A stretch of DNA of 64,000 bases from Nitratidesulfovibrio sp. SRB-5 (GCF_019931275.1 NZ_JAIOTY010000002.1:186001-250000); one strand, 5' to 3'; shown: positions 26,011-36,863, counted from the stretch's first letter. Notes: generated from the sequence alone by a model not told the origin. Translations and numbers: made by a program.

Positions 26011-27693
26011 ATGTCGTCCCAGCCGTCTGCCACAGCCTCTGGTCCCGCCGCCAGCCCTGCCGACGCCCATACCCCCGAAAGTCTGCGCGCCCTTTTCCCC
26101 GTGGCCGGGCAGCCCCTGCCGGAAGCCGCCCACGCCTTCGCGCCCATAGAGCAGCGCACCTGCCTCATCGACGGCAAGCTGGAGGAATGGCCCGGCGAGA
26201 TGCAGCAGGTGTTTTCGCCCATCGGGGAAGTTGACGGTGCGGGCGGCTTCGCTCCGCGCCTGCTGGGCAGCTGTCCCATTCTGGACGAGGCCGCCGCCCT
26301 GCGCGCCGTGGACGCCGCCGACCGCGCCTGGGCCGACGGCATGGGCGCATGGCCCACCATGGGCGTGGCAGAGCGCATCCGCCACGTGGAGGATTTTGCC
26401 CGGCGCATGGCGGCGCGGCGCACCGAGGTGGTGCGCATCATGATGTGGGAAATCTGCAAGTCGTGGCAGGACGCCAGCGGCGAATTCGACCGCACCATGG
26501 AGTACCTGCGCGACACCATCGACGCGCTGAAGGATCTGGACCGCGCCTCGTCGCGCTTTGTCATAGAGAAAGGCATCTACGCGCAGATCCGCCGCGCGCC
26601 GCTGGGGCCGGTGCTGTGCATGGGGCCGTACAACTACCCGCTGAACGAAACCTTCTGCACGCTGATGCCCGCGCTTATCATGGGCAACCCGGTCATCGTG
26701 AAAACGCCGCGCCTGGGGCGGCTGCTGTATTCGCCGCTGATGGAAGCCTTCCGCGACGCCTTTCCCGCCGGGGTGGTCAACATCCTGCACGGCGACCGGC
26801 GCATCGTGAAGCCCATCATGGCGTCGGGGCGCATCAACGTGCTGGCGTTCATCGGGTCCAGCACGGCGGCGGACGCGCTGCGCCTTGCCCATCCGTACCC
26901 GCACCGGCTGCGCTGCGTGCTGGGGCTGGACGCCAAGAACGCGGGCATAGTGCTGGACTGCGCGGACATGGACCTGACCGTGGCCGAGGCGCTGCAAGGC
27001 TCGTTTTCGTTCAACGGGCAGCGCTGCACCGCGCTGAAGATGCTGTTCGTGCATCAGAAGCGGCTGGACGAATTTCTGGCCCGCATGGACGAGGGCATCC
27101 GCAAGCTGCGCATCGGCATGCCGTGGGACGAGGGGGTGCGCATCACGCCGCTGCCGGTGCCCGGCAAGTCCGCCTATCTGGACGACCTGGTGCAGGACGC
27201 CGCCGCGCATGGCGGCAGGGTGGCCAACAGCGGCGGCGGCTCCCACGCCGAAACCCTGTACCACCCCACGGTGGTCTGCCCGGCCACGCCGCAGATGCGC
27301 GTGTACCACGAGGAGCAGTTTGGCCCGGTGATACCCGTCATCCCCTTCACGGACATAGAAACTCCGGTGCGCTACGTGGTTGGGTCGCAGTATGGGCAGC
27401 AGCTGAGCATCTTCGGCAACGACCCGGACGACGTGGCCCGGCTGATCGATCCCATGGTCAACCAGGTGTGCCGGGTGAACATCAACAGCCAGTGCCAGCG
27501 CGGGCCGGACACCTTTCCCTTTACCGGCCGCAAGGATTCTGCCGAGGGCACCCTTTCGGTCAGCGATGCGCTGCGCTGCTTCTCCATCCGCACGCTGGTG
27601 GCGGCCAAGGGCACCGACGCCAACAAGGAAATTCTGACGAGCATCATCCGGGACAGGCGGTCGAACTTCCTGTCGAACGATTTCATTCTGTAG
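26011..27693 (+). CDS. Aldehyde dehydrogenase family protein (GapN-like)
   Basis: A 560-residue protein. It has the ALDH fold with the oxyanion Asn in GPYNYPLNE and the catalytic Cys at residue 339 in NGQRCTALK. Its closest resemblance by recall is to NADP-dependent non-phosphorylating glyceraldehyde-3-phosphate dehydrogenases. The general-base Glu usually found in LELGGK is absent: the segment reads LGLDAKN, with Gly305 at the Glu position. CoA-acylating members of the superfamily also lack this Glu, so the reaction may differ from plain aldehyde oxidation. The ATG has GAAGGAG 7 nt upstream. Residues 1-40 are an extension. Confidence 0.85.
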   Translation: MSSQPSATASGPAASPADAHTPESLRALFPVAGQPLPEAAHAFAPIEQRTCLIDGKLEEWPGEMQQVFSPIGEVDGAGGFAPRLLGSCPILDEAAALRAVDAADRAWADGMGAWPTMGVAERIRHVEDFARRMAARRTEVVRIMMWEICKSWQDASGEFDRTMEYLRDTIDALKDLDRASSRFVIEKGIYAQIRRAPLGPVLCMGPYNYPLNETFCTLMPALIMGNPVIVKTPRLGRLLYSPLMEAFRDAFPAGVVNILHGDRRIVKPIMASGRINVLAFIGSSTAADALRLAHPYPHRLRCVLGLDAKNAGIVLDCADMDLTVAEALQGSFSFNGQRCTALKMLFVHQKRLDEFLARMDEGIRKLRIGMPWDEGVRITPLPVPGKSAYLDDLVQDAAAHGGRVANSGGGSHAETLYHPTVVCPATPQMRVYHEEQFGPVIPVIPFTDIETPVRYVVGSQYGQQLSIFGNDPDDVARLIDPMVNQVCRVNINSQCQRGPDTFPFTGRKDSAEGTLSVSDALRCFSIRTLVAAKGTDANKEILTSIIRDRRSNFLSNDFIL

Positions 27694-28028
27694 CGGGACG
27701 GGCGGTTGCGAGGGGCGAATCCGGGAGAGCGGGGCGCTGCCCCGCACCCCTGTAGCTCTGCTGTCCTCATCCGTAAGGTTCGCGCTGCGCGCTCACCAAC
27801 GGCTGAAGCAAGGGAGCCGCGTGCGTTGTGATCGCCTCCGTAAGGCTCACAAGCTCGTCAAACGGCTGCCGTCCCCTTGACCTCCCTTTTGGGGGGGAGT
27901 GGGTAGCAAATCACAAGGCCCGCCGGATACGGCGGGCCTTGTGGCGTTCTGGAGAAAGGGGAAGCGTGAGGAGGAGAGGCTGCGGAGACACGGCGGATGG
28001 CTCCCCGTCACCCGACATCGAGCCGGAC
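27694..28028. other. Gap with hairpins and a short duplication
   Basis: It contains the perfect hairpin GCGGGGC-GCT-GCCCCGC (27729-27745). It also holds two imperfect direct copies of a 30-40 bp element starting TCCGTAAGG and ending ACGGCTG (about 27769-27805 and 27838-27868). The strong inverted repeat at 27913 is listed separately. Confidence 0.6.
27913..27942. terminator. Strong inverted repeat, probable bidirectional terminator
   Basis: Arms ACAAGGCCCGCC (27913-27924) and GGCGGGCCTTGT (27931-27942) form a perfect 12-bp stem with a six-base loop. It lies between the convergent aldehyde dehydrogenase and antitoxin genes. The T-tracts are poor. Confidence 0.55.
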
Positions 28029-28271
28029 CTACTGGCCCTTGCGTTCCTGCAAGTGCCTGCCGAGCACCGTCTTGATGAGCGCCTGCCGCGATACGCCAAG
28101 GGTCTTGGCTTCCTTGTCCAGCGCGTTCACCATCCACAGCGGAAAGTCCACGTTGACAGTCTTCTTCTCGCGGTTGGGATGGCGGATGGCGCTGGTATCC
28201 AGAAAGGCGGTGATGTCCTCGCCTTCGTCAAAGCGGCGGTCGAATTCTTCAGTGGAAATTTGCTTGGACAT
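28029..28271 (-). CDS. BrnA-like antitoxin without adjacent toxin
   Basis: An 80-residue protein. The N-terminus MSKQISTEEFDRRFDEGEDI is the toxin-binding type of BrnA/CopG antitoxins. The C-terminal half (VNVDFPLWMVNALDKEAKTLGVSRQALIKTVL) is a ribbon-helix-helix DNA-binding domain. BrnA neutralises the RNase BrnT and represses the operon. AGGAGG precedes the ATG, so the longer upstream frame is rejected. BrnT normally lies directly upstream in the same operon. Here the upstream 220 bp hold no BrnT-like frame, only a promoter and the edge of the AT-rich island. The toxin may have been lost or be encoded elsewhere. Confidence 0.85.
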   Translation of the reverse strand: MSKQISTEEFDRRFDEGEDITAFLDTSAIRHPNREKKTVNVDFPLWMVNALDKEAKTLGVSRQALIKTVLGRHLQERKGQ

Positions 28272-28301
28272 ACAGTGCCACCTCCTCTTTTCTCGCCCGT
28301 T

Positions 28302-28334
28302 TTGCACTGTAGGCAAGTTGGCGAGGTGTGTCAG
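28302..28334 (-). promoter_or_regulatory. Promoter and operator of the antitoxin gene
   Basis: On the minus strand CTGACA (28329-28334) and TACAGT (28306-28311) are 17 bp apart, a sigma70-like match. The inverted repeat TTGC-N7-GCAA (28302-28316) overlaps the -10 element and could be the autoregulatory site. Confidence 0.55.
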
Positions 28335-28395
28335 CCGAATAGCCGATTCCTCATTCAGGCCGCCAAGTGTGTGTGAATTGTTAGTACGAGTATAA

Positions 28396-28423
28396 ATGTT
28401 AACATTGGCATTTACGGCATTTA
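28396..28423 (+). promoter_or_regulatory. Candidate control elements of the island operon
   Basis: The palindrome ATGTTAACAT (28396-28405) is followed by a perfect direct repeat of GGCATTTA (28407-28414 and 28416-28423), 70-95 bp before the first island gene. No confident -35/-10 pair was found. Confidence 0.4.
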
Positions 28424-28490
28424 AAATTGATGCTATTTTCAATAAAAAAAGCGATAATTGTCATTTTTATAACATGGGCAAGGGGATGTT

Positions 28491-29507
28491 GTGATTGACA
28501 TTAGTTCGGCAAGAGTTGGAAGGTTTGTCGTTCATCACGTAGGTAACAAGCTAAGAGAAGAAGGCTACATATTATCTTCGAAGGAATCTGCTGCACAGGC
28601 TGACCTTTGTGAGCTTCTCCTTAAGCACTACCTGCTTCCGCTGTCGCAACAAACAGATTTTTTTGAATTTTTTCATGAATCCGATCTGGGCCTTAATGAA
28701 TTGTATAGGTATTCTTCGAATGTTTTTAAAGATAATGAGTCATTTTTTGAGCAGTCTTGTAATATTGCGAGGCATTTATACAGTGTATCGACGCACCCAA
28801 ACGTTTCAGAAGGTGAGTTAATAATTATTTTGTTTTTGGGTATTCGACTCGGTGAGTTGGCAATGGATGGATTGGCGATTCTAAAGATGGAGAACAAGGA
28901 TAGCTATCTTGATGTCGTTGATGAATTTGGAACAATTCAGTTGATGACAAAGTACGGAATTTCATTGAATAAAATACAGAAAGGGTGCCTTGTGTTTTCA
29001 AGTGGCAATAGCGTAGTTGCTATTGATAATTTGAGTAAAAAAACTAAATACTGGAATGATTCCTTTCTTAAAATAAGGCCACAGAGAACGATGGATGCTT
29101 GTGCAAAAGCTGGTGGCACAATTTTAAAGTCTATCGCAGCTAAGGTGCAGGATGGCTCAGAACGGATATCGTTGAATAAAAAAATAAAGGATGAAATCTC
29201 ATCTAACCACTCATTGTCGTTGGGTGAACTTATCGATATTTCCAAAGGTTTTGTAAGTGAGCGTGCTATTTCTGGGATTGTTGAGGGTGTGCGCGGAGGT
29301 GTGGGGTTTGATTTGTCTGATGGGCTACAGATTGATTCAGGGGCACTCCTCCCATATGTGCGGAAGATGGCTAGTAAAATATGCATAGCAAAGGGTGTTA
29401 ATATTGTTGTTTCAGATCATCTGGTGAGTATTTCAGATGTTTCAATTGAGCCGCGTGTAGGCGGTTTTCGCGCAATTATTGATATGAAGGTTGAGGAGGG
29501 TGAATAA
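28491..29507 (+). CDS. Nucleoid-associated protein, NA37/YejK family (island gene 1)
   Basis: A 338-residue protein. ISSARVGRFVVHHVGNKLREEGY followed by LSSKE, the helical region RLGELAMDGLAILKMENKD, and KKTKYWNDSFLKI resemble the 37-kDa nucleoid-associated family (YejK, PF04245). Those proteins bind DNA, but their job is poorly known. The GTG start has AGGGG 6 nt upstream. Base use is strikingly AT-rich compared with the flanks and codons are A/T-ending, which indicates transfer. It heads a three-gene operon, and its stop overlaps the next start (TAATG). The family call is by recall of motifs; a role in defence is inferred from context. Confidence 0.75.
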   Translation: MIDISSARVGRFVVHHVGNKLREEGYILSSKESAAQADLCELLLKHYLLPLSQQTDFFEFFHESDLGLNELYRYSSNVFKDNESFFEQSCNIARHLYSVSTHPNVSEGELIIILFLGIRLGELAMDGLAILKMENKDSYLDVVDEFGTIQLMTKYGISLNKIQKGCLVFSSGNSVVAIDNLSKKTKYWNDSFLKIRPQRTMDACAKAGGTILKSIAAKVQDGSERISLNKKIKDEISSNHSLSLGELIDISKGFVSERAISGIVEGVRGGVGFDLSDGLQIDSGALLPYVRKMASKICIAKGVNIVVSDHLVSISDVSIEPRVGGFRAIIDMKVEEGE

Positions 29508-30445
29508 TGGGAGGGGAGTTATCAAAAAAATCTGGCGAGATTGGCGAAGATATTGCGCAAAATTTGCTTGCTCAGTTGGGGTGGAAGTTAACGTTGGATA
29601 ATTTTTCGGTGGCATGCAACAATGATTTGCATATAAATAAAAATGGTAATTCTAAGGTGAGCCATGGTGAAGATAGGGTTTATATTTATCATAACCCGTT
29701 TCATGATGACTCTAGTGAAATAGTTCATATATCGGTTAAGCATACTCTGAATAAATACCCGTCAGGGGCAACGCTGAAGACGCATCTAAAAGAATACATA
29801 AGCGAGCTTCAGGAGACGATCGATTGCGCTAGGTATAGTCCAGAGCTTAAAACTGCGATTTCATCACACGTGCTTCGGAAAAACAAGAAACATTCTGGTC
29901 TATTAGTTTGGGTAAGTAGCCATCCGGATGAGGTGAATAGAAATATTATTCGTGACTTAGTGAATGTGCGTTTAGATTGTGAGTGGAAGTACCCGGTGTA
30001 CTTAATTGACAATGCCAGGGCCCACTTTCTTGCTAACGCGGTTAGTGGGGCGAAAGAATGCTTTAAAGCTGAAGAGGTGGAGTTTTTTTATCCACAGATG
30101 GGCACAGCTATTACTGCAACTGAGCCAAGATCTGGATTTTTTTTACCACTTGAGCTTGTCGCGTCTGATATCCTCCCTGTATTATATAAAGATAGTGAGC
30201 GTGTTGAACTTGTGTTTTATGCAAATCAACATTTCTCATTGGATGCGTATACGAAGCTGCTAACGTATGCTATGCGTTTCTCATATGGCCTTGTATCAAG
30301 AATAAGAATAGGAATGCCTGACTTTAATCCTGCATATCATGGAAATGACGTAAAGTCTGCGAGAATGAAATTTTCAGATAGGCGTGAGGAAATTGTCCCG
30401 TTTTGTTTTAATAAAACCATTCTTAATCCTGCTAGTGAAGATTGA
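29507..30445 (+). CDS. PD-(D/E)xK nuclease-like protein (island gene 2)
   Basis: A 312-residue protein. The N-terminus GELSKKSGEIGEDIAQNLLAQLGW looks like the first helix of restriction-endonuclease-fold proteins, with conserved Glu. Then comes DRVYIYHNPFHDD and a strand ending VHISVKHT, where a xVK lysine is expected. Together these could form an E...D...xVK metal site. It somewhat recalls GapS4a, the nuclease-like half of the GAPS4 anti-phage pair; I cannot confirm that. Translation is coupled to gene 1 (TAATG, with GGAGG before it). It is AT-rich like its neighbours. No helicase or methyltransferase partner is present. Confidence 0.6.
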   Translation: MGGELSKKSGEIGEDIAQNLLAQLGWKLTLDNFSVACNNDLHINKNGNSKVSHGEDRVYIYHNPFHDDSSEIVHISVKHTLNKYPSGATLKTHLKEYISELQETIDCARYSPELKTAISSHVLRKNKKHSGLLVWVSSHPDEVNRNIIRDLVNVRLDCEWKYPVYLIDNARAHFLANAVSGAKECFKAEEVEFFYPQMGTAITATEPRSGFFLPLELVASDILPVLYKDSERVELVFYANQHFSLDAYTKLLTYAMRFSYGLVSRIRIGMPDFNPAYHGNDVKSARMKFSDRREEIVPFCFNKTILNPASED

Positions 30446-30446
30446 T

Positions 30447-31592
30447 ATGAAAAATCAATTCGATTTGAATTCAAATATTCTTTCCGGGGCTGAGCTTAGA
30501 GTCCTTCTTAATAGTGATCACATTTCATATGGTGAGGTACAAACAACGCTAAAAGAGAAGGGGGTTTTTGTCGGAAGTATCGACAAGTCAGTAACAGTGC
30601 CGTTGCTGTCTGCTATGCTTTTAACACCAGATAATTTTTCTAGGCTTATCGAAGCAAGTGTCGTGCGTGAGTCTAAGCTTAAAACAAAGATATCTACACT
30701 TCAGTTAATAAATAAAGACGTGGACTGGCGTACTCCATTGCGGGGTGATATTTTTGATGACGATGTGATTCTTATTGAAGAATCTGAAAATTTGAATTTT
30801 GTAGAGTCTCCGGATGTAGTGATTGAAGGTAAAAGTGTAGTGAAAATACAATATGTAGTTGTAAAAAAAGATTATAGCAAAGACTGGTTGGAGAGAGAGA
30901 TAAAATTTTGCGGGGACGTTTGTGTAAGGCAAGTCGGTGATTCGCTTGCTTTGGAGTTCTTGTCACACCATACTGCAAAAGAAACGGAAAGTATTAATCG
31001 TAAGATAATTTCATTGGTTTCAAAAATATTGAATACTTCTGGGGCAACGAGTTCGGTGACACCCCAAGGGATAAATTTTGATTCTTTTGATAACATAGAG
31101 CGGATTCGTTTCTTTAAAAGGTTGACATCAGGCATGCCTCCGCGTTTAAAAGTTGGGAACGTGGATAATATGGATATTGTGCTTGATGAAGCAGCGCCGG
31201 AACTTCCTTCGGATCCTCAAATTGCTTGGATGAAAAATGCGGTTAAGGGGTTAAAAATTGATGGGGAAAGGCTCAATAATATTTTTCTGATTGCAGATGA
31301 GATGTATTACCAGTACTACCACGTGCGAAAAATAGATGTAGAGTTTGACTTTAGTTTGGGCGCGAATTCAGGGTCATGTGGCGTTTGTTTTTCTTTTAGT
31401 GCTCCAGCACGCACAGAGGGTGCATATAAAAAGGGAGAATTAGCGTATTCATTTGTTAAAATTGTATATGACAATGCAGTAAACACAGAGTCAAAGAAGA
31501 ATATTAATAGCGATCTTGAAATAATTATTAAAGAACTAATCAATAAGCACTATAAGAGTATGATCGATGAGAGGGGTGTGCCCGCAGAGTAA
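30447..31592 (+). CDS. Unrecognised protein (island gene 3)
   Basis: A 381-residue soluble protein with no membrane helix or signal peptide. I do not recognise a domain with confidence. The N-terminus (GAELRVLLNSDHISYGEVQTTLKEKGVFVG, in substance) looks like a small helical module, and SAMLLTPDNFSRLIEA follows. The C-terminal part has an alternating strand pattern (KIDVEFDFSLGANS, GVCFSFSAPA). A GapS4b-type partner of gene 2 is one possibility. The start at 30447 is chosen because it lies one base after the gene 2 stop; a longer in-frame version would overlap gene 2. Strongly AT-rich. Confidence 0.65.
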   Translation: MKNQFDLNSNILSGAELRVLLNSDHISYGEVQTTLKEKGVFVGSIDKSVTVPLLSAMLLTPDNFSRLIEASVVRESKLKTKISTLQLINKDVDWRTPLRGDIFDDDVILIEESENLNFVESPDVVIEGKSVVKIQYVVVKKDYSKDWLEREIKFCGDVCVRQVGDSLALEFLSHHTAKETESINRKIISLVSKILNTSGATSSVTPQGINFDSFDNIERIRFFKRLTSGMPPRLKVGNVDNMDIVLDEAAPELPSDPQIAWMKNAVKGLKIDGERLNNIFLIADEMYYQYYHVRKIDVEFDFSLGANSGSCGVCFSFSAPARTEGAYKKGELAYSFVKIVYDNAVNTESKKNINSDLEIIIKELINKHYKSMIDERGVPAE

Positions 31593-31689
31593 TAAGAGTA
31601 TTACATTGGGCTTTCGAGCCAAGTAGCCTCATGTGGCGGGTGCTGTCGCACGGTTCTTGGATCTTACTTTAGGGGAGACTCGCGGGTCA

Positions 31690-34398
31690 TTACATCCCCA
31701 TTTCTTCCCCCTTCCCATCCTCCAACGGCAAGTCCAGCTGCCAGATATCCTCGTCGTAGTCCTTGCTGACGATGAAGCCGACTGACCGCGCCAGTTCGGC
31801 CATGGACTTGTTGTCGCCAAGGGCAGCGCCCACAATGCGCTTGGTGCCGCGCGCCTTGCAGTAACGGATGATCTTCTGCATCAGCAGCTTGCCCAGGCCC
31901 TGCCGCTTCAGGTCGGATCGAACGGCCACGGCGAATTCCGCCTCGCTGTTGTCGGTGCTGACCATGGCCCGCACCACGCCCAGCGTGCGCACCACCCCGT
32001 CGTTGTCCGGCCCCTTGGCGATGAAGGCCATTTCGCGGTCGTAGTCGATCTGGGTCAGCTTCACCATTTCGGCGCGGGGCAGCTTGGCCACGTTGCCGAA
32101 GAAGCGGAACCGCTTGTCCTCCGCCGATAGGCTCTCCACGAATTCCCAGTGCTCCGGCTCGTCTTCCGGGCGGATGGGCAAGAGATCCACGTGCCGCCCG
32201 TCGCGCAGGGCCACGCATTCCTCCAGCTCGCGCGGGTAGGGGCGGATGGCCAGCTGGTCCGTGCCGGTGGTGGTGGACCAGGCAATGCGCATGTGCGCAT
32301 CCAGCGCCACCACGCCGTCGGCATCCACGAACAGCGGGTCTATCTCCAGCTCGAATATCTCGGGAATGTCGATGATCAGCTGCGACACCTTGCACAGCAG
32401 CAGGCGCACGGCGTCCAGATTCACGTGGGCCTTGTGGCCGCTGCCGCGCAGCAGGCGGTACACCCGCGTGCGCGATACCAGTTCCTGCGCAAGGCCCATG
32501 TTCAGCGGCGGCAGGGCGGTCTGGCGGTCGGCCAGCACCTCTGCCATGGAACCACCCTGCCCGAAGTGGATGATGGGGCCGAACACCGGGTCGGTGGCGG
32601 TTTCCACGGCCAGTTCGTGCGCCCCGGCCAACCGGCACATGCGCTGCACGGCATAGCCTTCCATGCGCGCGCCGGGCACCTGGTCGCACACGTTGTTGGC
32701 GGTGGACAGGGCGGCGTCCATCACCTCTTCGTCGCTGGCAAGGTTAAGGGCAACGCCCCCAGCCAGCGACGTGCGCGGCACGTCGGGCGATTCCACCTTC
32801 AGCGCCACGGGGTAGCCTATCTCCGCCGCGGCGGCCACGGCCTCGCGCGGGGTCTTCACGTGGCGCGTCTCGGCCACGGGTATGCCATAGGCGGTGAGCA
32901 CGGCGTGGGCCTCTGCCGGGGTCAGCAGCATGCGCTTGGCCTCCAGCGCGTCGTTCACCACCATGCGCGCCGCCGTCACGTCGGGGTTGAAGGCCTCCGG
33001 CAGCGAGGGCGGCGTTTCCATCAGGGTGTCCTGGTTGCGCCGGTACTCCACCATGTTCAGGAAGGCCCGCACCGCGTTGTCCGGGGTGAAGTGGCTGGGC
33101 ACCCCGGCGGCGGCGAACTTGCGGCGCGCCCCGGCGGCGTCGTCTATGCCCAGCCAGCTGGTCAGCACCGGCTTGCGGCTGCGGCGTGCCACTTCGATGA
33201 CCGCGCCCGCCACGTCGTCGCTGGGCATGGAAAAGGTGGGCACGTGCATCACCAGCACGGCGTCAACGCCCCGGTCGTCCAGAAGTATCTGCAACGCTTT
33301 CGCGTACATGGCCCCGTCGGCGGAACTGCGCACGATCAGCGGGTTCCAGTACGACCAGTCGCGCCCCAGTTCGTTGTCCAGCGCCTGGCAGGTCTCGTCG
33401 GAAAGTTCGGCCAGCTTGCCGCGCCCCTGCAACAGGGCGTCGGTGGCCAGAAAGCCGGGGCTGCCGCCGTTGGTCAGGATGGCCAGCCGGTCGCCCTTCA
33501 GCGGTTTGGCAAGGGCCAGCGTTTCCACCGTGTCGAACATGGCGTCGATGTCGGCCACCCGCAGCATGCCCGCCCGGCGGAAGGCGGCGTCGTACACCTC
33601 GTCCGCGCCCAGCAGCATGCCGGAATGCGCGGCAGCCGCAGCCGCAGCCGCCTCCGACCGCCCCGCCTTGATCACCAGCACCGGCTTGTTGCGGGCCAGC
33701 GCGCGCGCGGCGGACATGAAGCGCCGGGCGCTGTCGATGGTCTCTATGTACAGCAGCACGGCGCGGGTGTTCACGTCGCCGTTCAGGTAGTCCAGCACGT
33801 CGTTGAAATGCACGTCGTACCGGTCGCCCAGGGCGATGAAGTGCGAAAAGCCGATGCCCTTGGACGTGGCCCAGTCCAGAACGGACGTGAACAGCGAATC
33901 GGACTGCGAAAGAAAGGCCACCTTGCCGGGCAGCGCCTCTCGCGGGGCTAGGCTGGCGTTCACCCCCACCGACGGCGTGATGAACCCCAGGCAGTTGGGC
34001 CCCAGCACCCGCACGCCCCAGCGCTGCGCGGCCTGCAACAGGGCGGCCTTCTGCACTTCGCGGCGTTCTCGGTCAAACCGGAAGAACCCCCGGCTCATGA
34101 TTACGGCGGCGCGGGTGCCGCGCTTGCCCAGGTCTTCGATGTAGCCGGGAATGGTTTCGGGCGGGGAACAGATGATGGCAAGGTCCGGCGTCAGGGGCAG
34201 GGTGTCGATGGCGGTGTGGCCGGGCATGCCCGCCACGGCCTCTCCCGTTTCGTTCACCGGCAGCACCGGCCCCAGAAAGGTGCCGGACATCAGGTTTTCC
34301 ATGATGACGCAGCCCGGCTCGCCCGGCGTGGACGTGGCCCCGATGACGGCCACGGAATTGGGTTTGAACATCTGTTCCAGGGACGATTGCGTGGCCAC
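31690..34398 (-). CDS. Acyl-CoA synthetase (NDP-forming type) fused to GNAT acetyltransferase, Pat-like
   Basis: A 902-residue protein. A CoA-binding domain (FKPNSVAVIGATSTPGEPG) comes first, then the ligase-CoA domains (GPNCLGFITPSVGVNAS, AFLSQSDSLF, TNGGSPGFLATDALL). An ATP-grasp domain follows at about 470-700, and a C-terminal GNAT domain at about 730-890 (RSDLKRQGLGKLLMQKIIRYCKARG). This is the layout of Pat/PatZ protein lysine acetyltransferases, which silence acetyl-CoA synthetase. His258 in AHSGM seems to align with the phospho-His loop of active ADP-forming synthetases. The GTG start has GGAAGGGGG upstream. It is divergent from acs, its likely target. Confidence 0.88.
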   Translation of the reverse strand: MATQSSLEQMFKPNSVAVIGATSTPGEPGCVIMENLMSGTFLGPVLPVNETGEAVAGMPGHTAIDTLPLTPDLAIICSPPETIPGYIEDLGKRGTRAAVIMSRGFFRFDRERREVQKAALLQAAQRWGVRVLGPNCLGFITPSVGVNASLAPREALPGKVAFLSQSDSLFTSVLDWATSKGIGFSHFIALGDRYDVHFNDVLDYLNGDVNTRAVLLYIETIDSARRFMSAARALARNKPVLVIKAGRSEAAAAAAAAHSGMLLGADEVYDAAFRRAGMLRVADIDAMFDTVETLALAKPLKGDRLAILTNGGSPGFLATDALLQGRGKLAELSDETCQALDNELGRDWSYWNPLIVRSSADGAMYAKALQILLDDRGVDAVLVMHVPTFSMPSDDVAGAVIEVARRSRKPVLTSWLGIDDAAGARRKFAAAGVPSHFTPDNAVRAFLNMVEYRRNQDTLMETPPSLPEAFNPDVTAARMVVNDALEAKRMLLTPAEAHAVLTAYGIPVAETRHVKTPREAVAAAAEIGYPVALKVESPDVPRTSLAGGVALNLASDEEVMDAALSTANNVCDQVPGARMEGYAVQRMCRLAGAHELAVETATDPVFGPIIHFGQGGSMAEVLADRQTALPPLNMGLAQELVSRTRVYRLLRGSGHKAHVNLDAVRLLLCKVSQLIIDIPEIFELEIDPLFVDADGVVALDAHMRIAWSTTTGTDQLAIRPYPRELEECVALRDGRHVDLLPIRPEDEPEHWEFVESLSAEDKRFRFFGNVAKLPRAEMVKLTQIDYDREMAFIAKGPDNDGVVRTLGVVRAMVSTDNSEAEFAVAVRSDLKRQGLGKLLMQKIIRYCKARGTKRIVGAALGDNKSMAELARSVGFIVSKDYDEDIWQLDLPLEDGKGEEMGM

Positions 34399-34814
34399 CG
34401 TGCGAACCCCCTTCCGTCGTGCCGCCGCGTGCGGGCAGGTGCGGGCGCGCCGGGCGGTTGCCCGGCGTCGTGCGGTGCGCGGTTGCGGCGGCCACGGCGG
34501 TGTCGGCGCGGTCGGGGCATGGCGCGGGCGGGGCGCTTGCTGTTGCCCCGGCGTGCCGTCCCCGTCCGGTGACGGGCCGTCCTGCGCCGTTCATGGGGCG
34601 CACCATTTTGGGCATTCTTTCCGTCCACCGGCAAAAAGTCAATTTCACCGGCGCGGGATGACCGTTCACCGAAAAGGGGGTGGCGCACGTCTTCGCATGT
34701 TTGCGGTGCCCGGCTAGACAAGGGCTGTGAGCCGCGCCCCGCCGCAACACAAGCAGGGCCGCCACGCAAAGGCCGGAAAACCGGCGTACCGCCAAAAGAA
34801 CGGGAGGCAACGGC
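34399..34814. other. Divergent pat-like/acs promoter region
   Basis: A 416-bp gap that must contain the promoters of both divergent genes. No clear sigma70 or sigma54 match was found. The stretch nearer acs is less GC-rich (GGCAAAAAGTCAATTTCACC around 34630). Confidence 0.45.
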
Positions 34815-36818
<2,004 letters not shown>

Positions 36819-36827
36819 TCATAGCAA

Positions 36828-36863
36828 GATGGGGCGCCCCGTTTGGCGGCGGGGCGTTCCATC
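36828..36863 (+). terminator. Inverted repeat after acs
   Basis: GATGG and CGCCCC arms pair with GGGGCG and CCATC across a short mismatch. It lies 10 bp past the acs stop. Only a weak T-tract follows, so it may act as an mRNA end stabiliser or with the next terminator. Confidence 0.5.

Noticed and set aside
30384-30446. Upstream start for island gene 3
   Set aside because: It would overlap gene 2 by about 60 bp without a better ribosome site. The ATG at 30447 fits the operon spacing.
31593-31689. Attachment site or tRNA fragment at the right edge of the AT-rich island
   Set aside because: No direct repeat shared with the left edge and no tRNA-like sequence was found.
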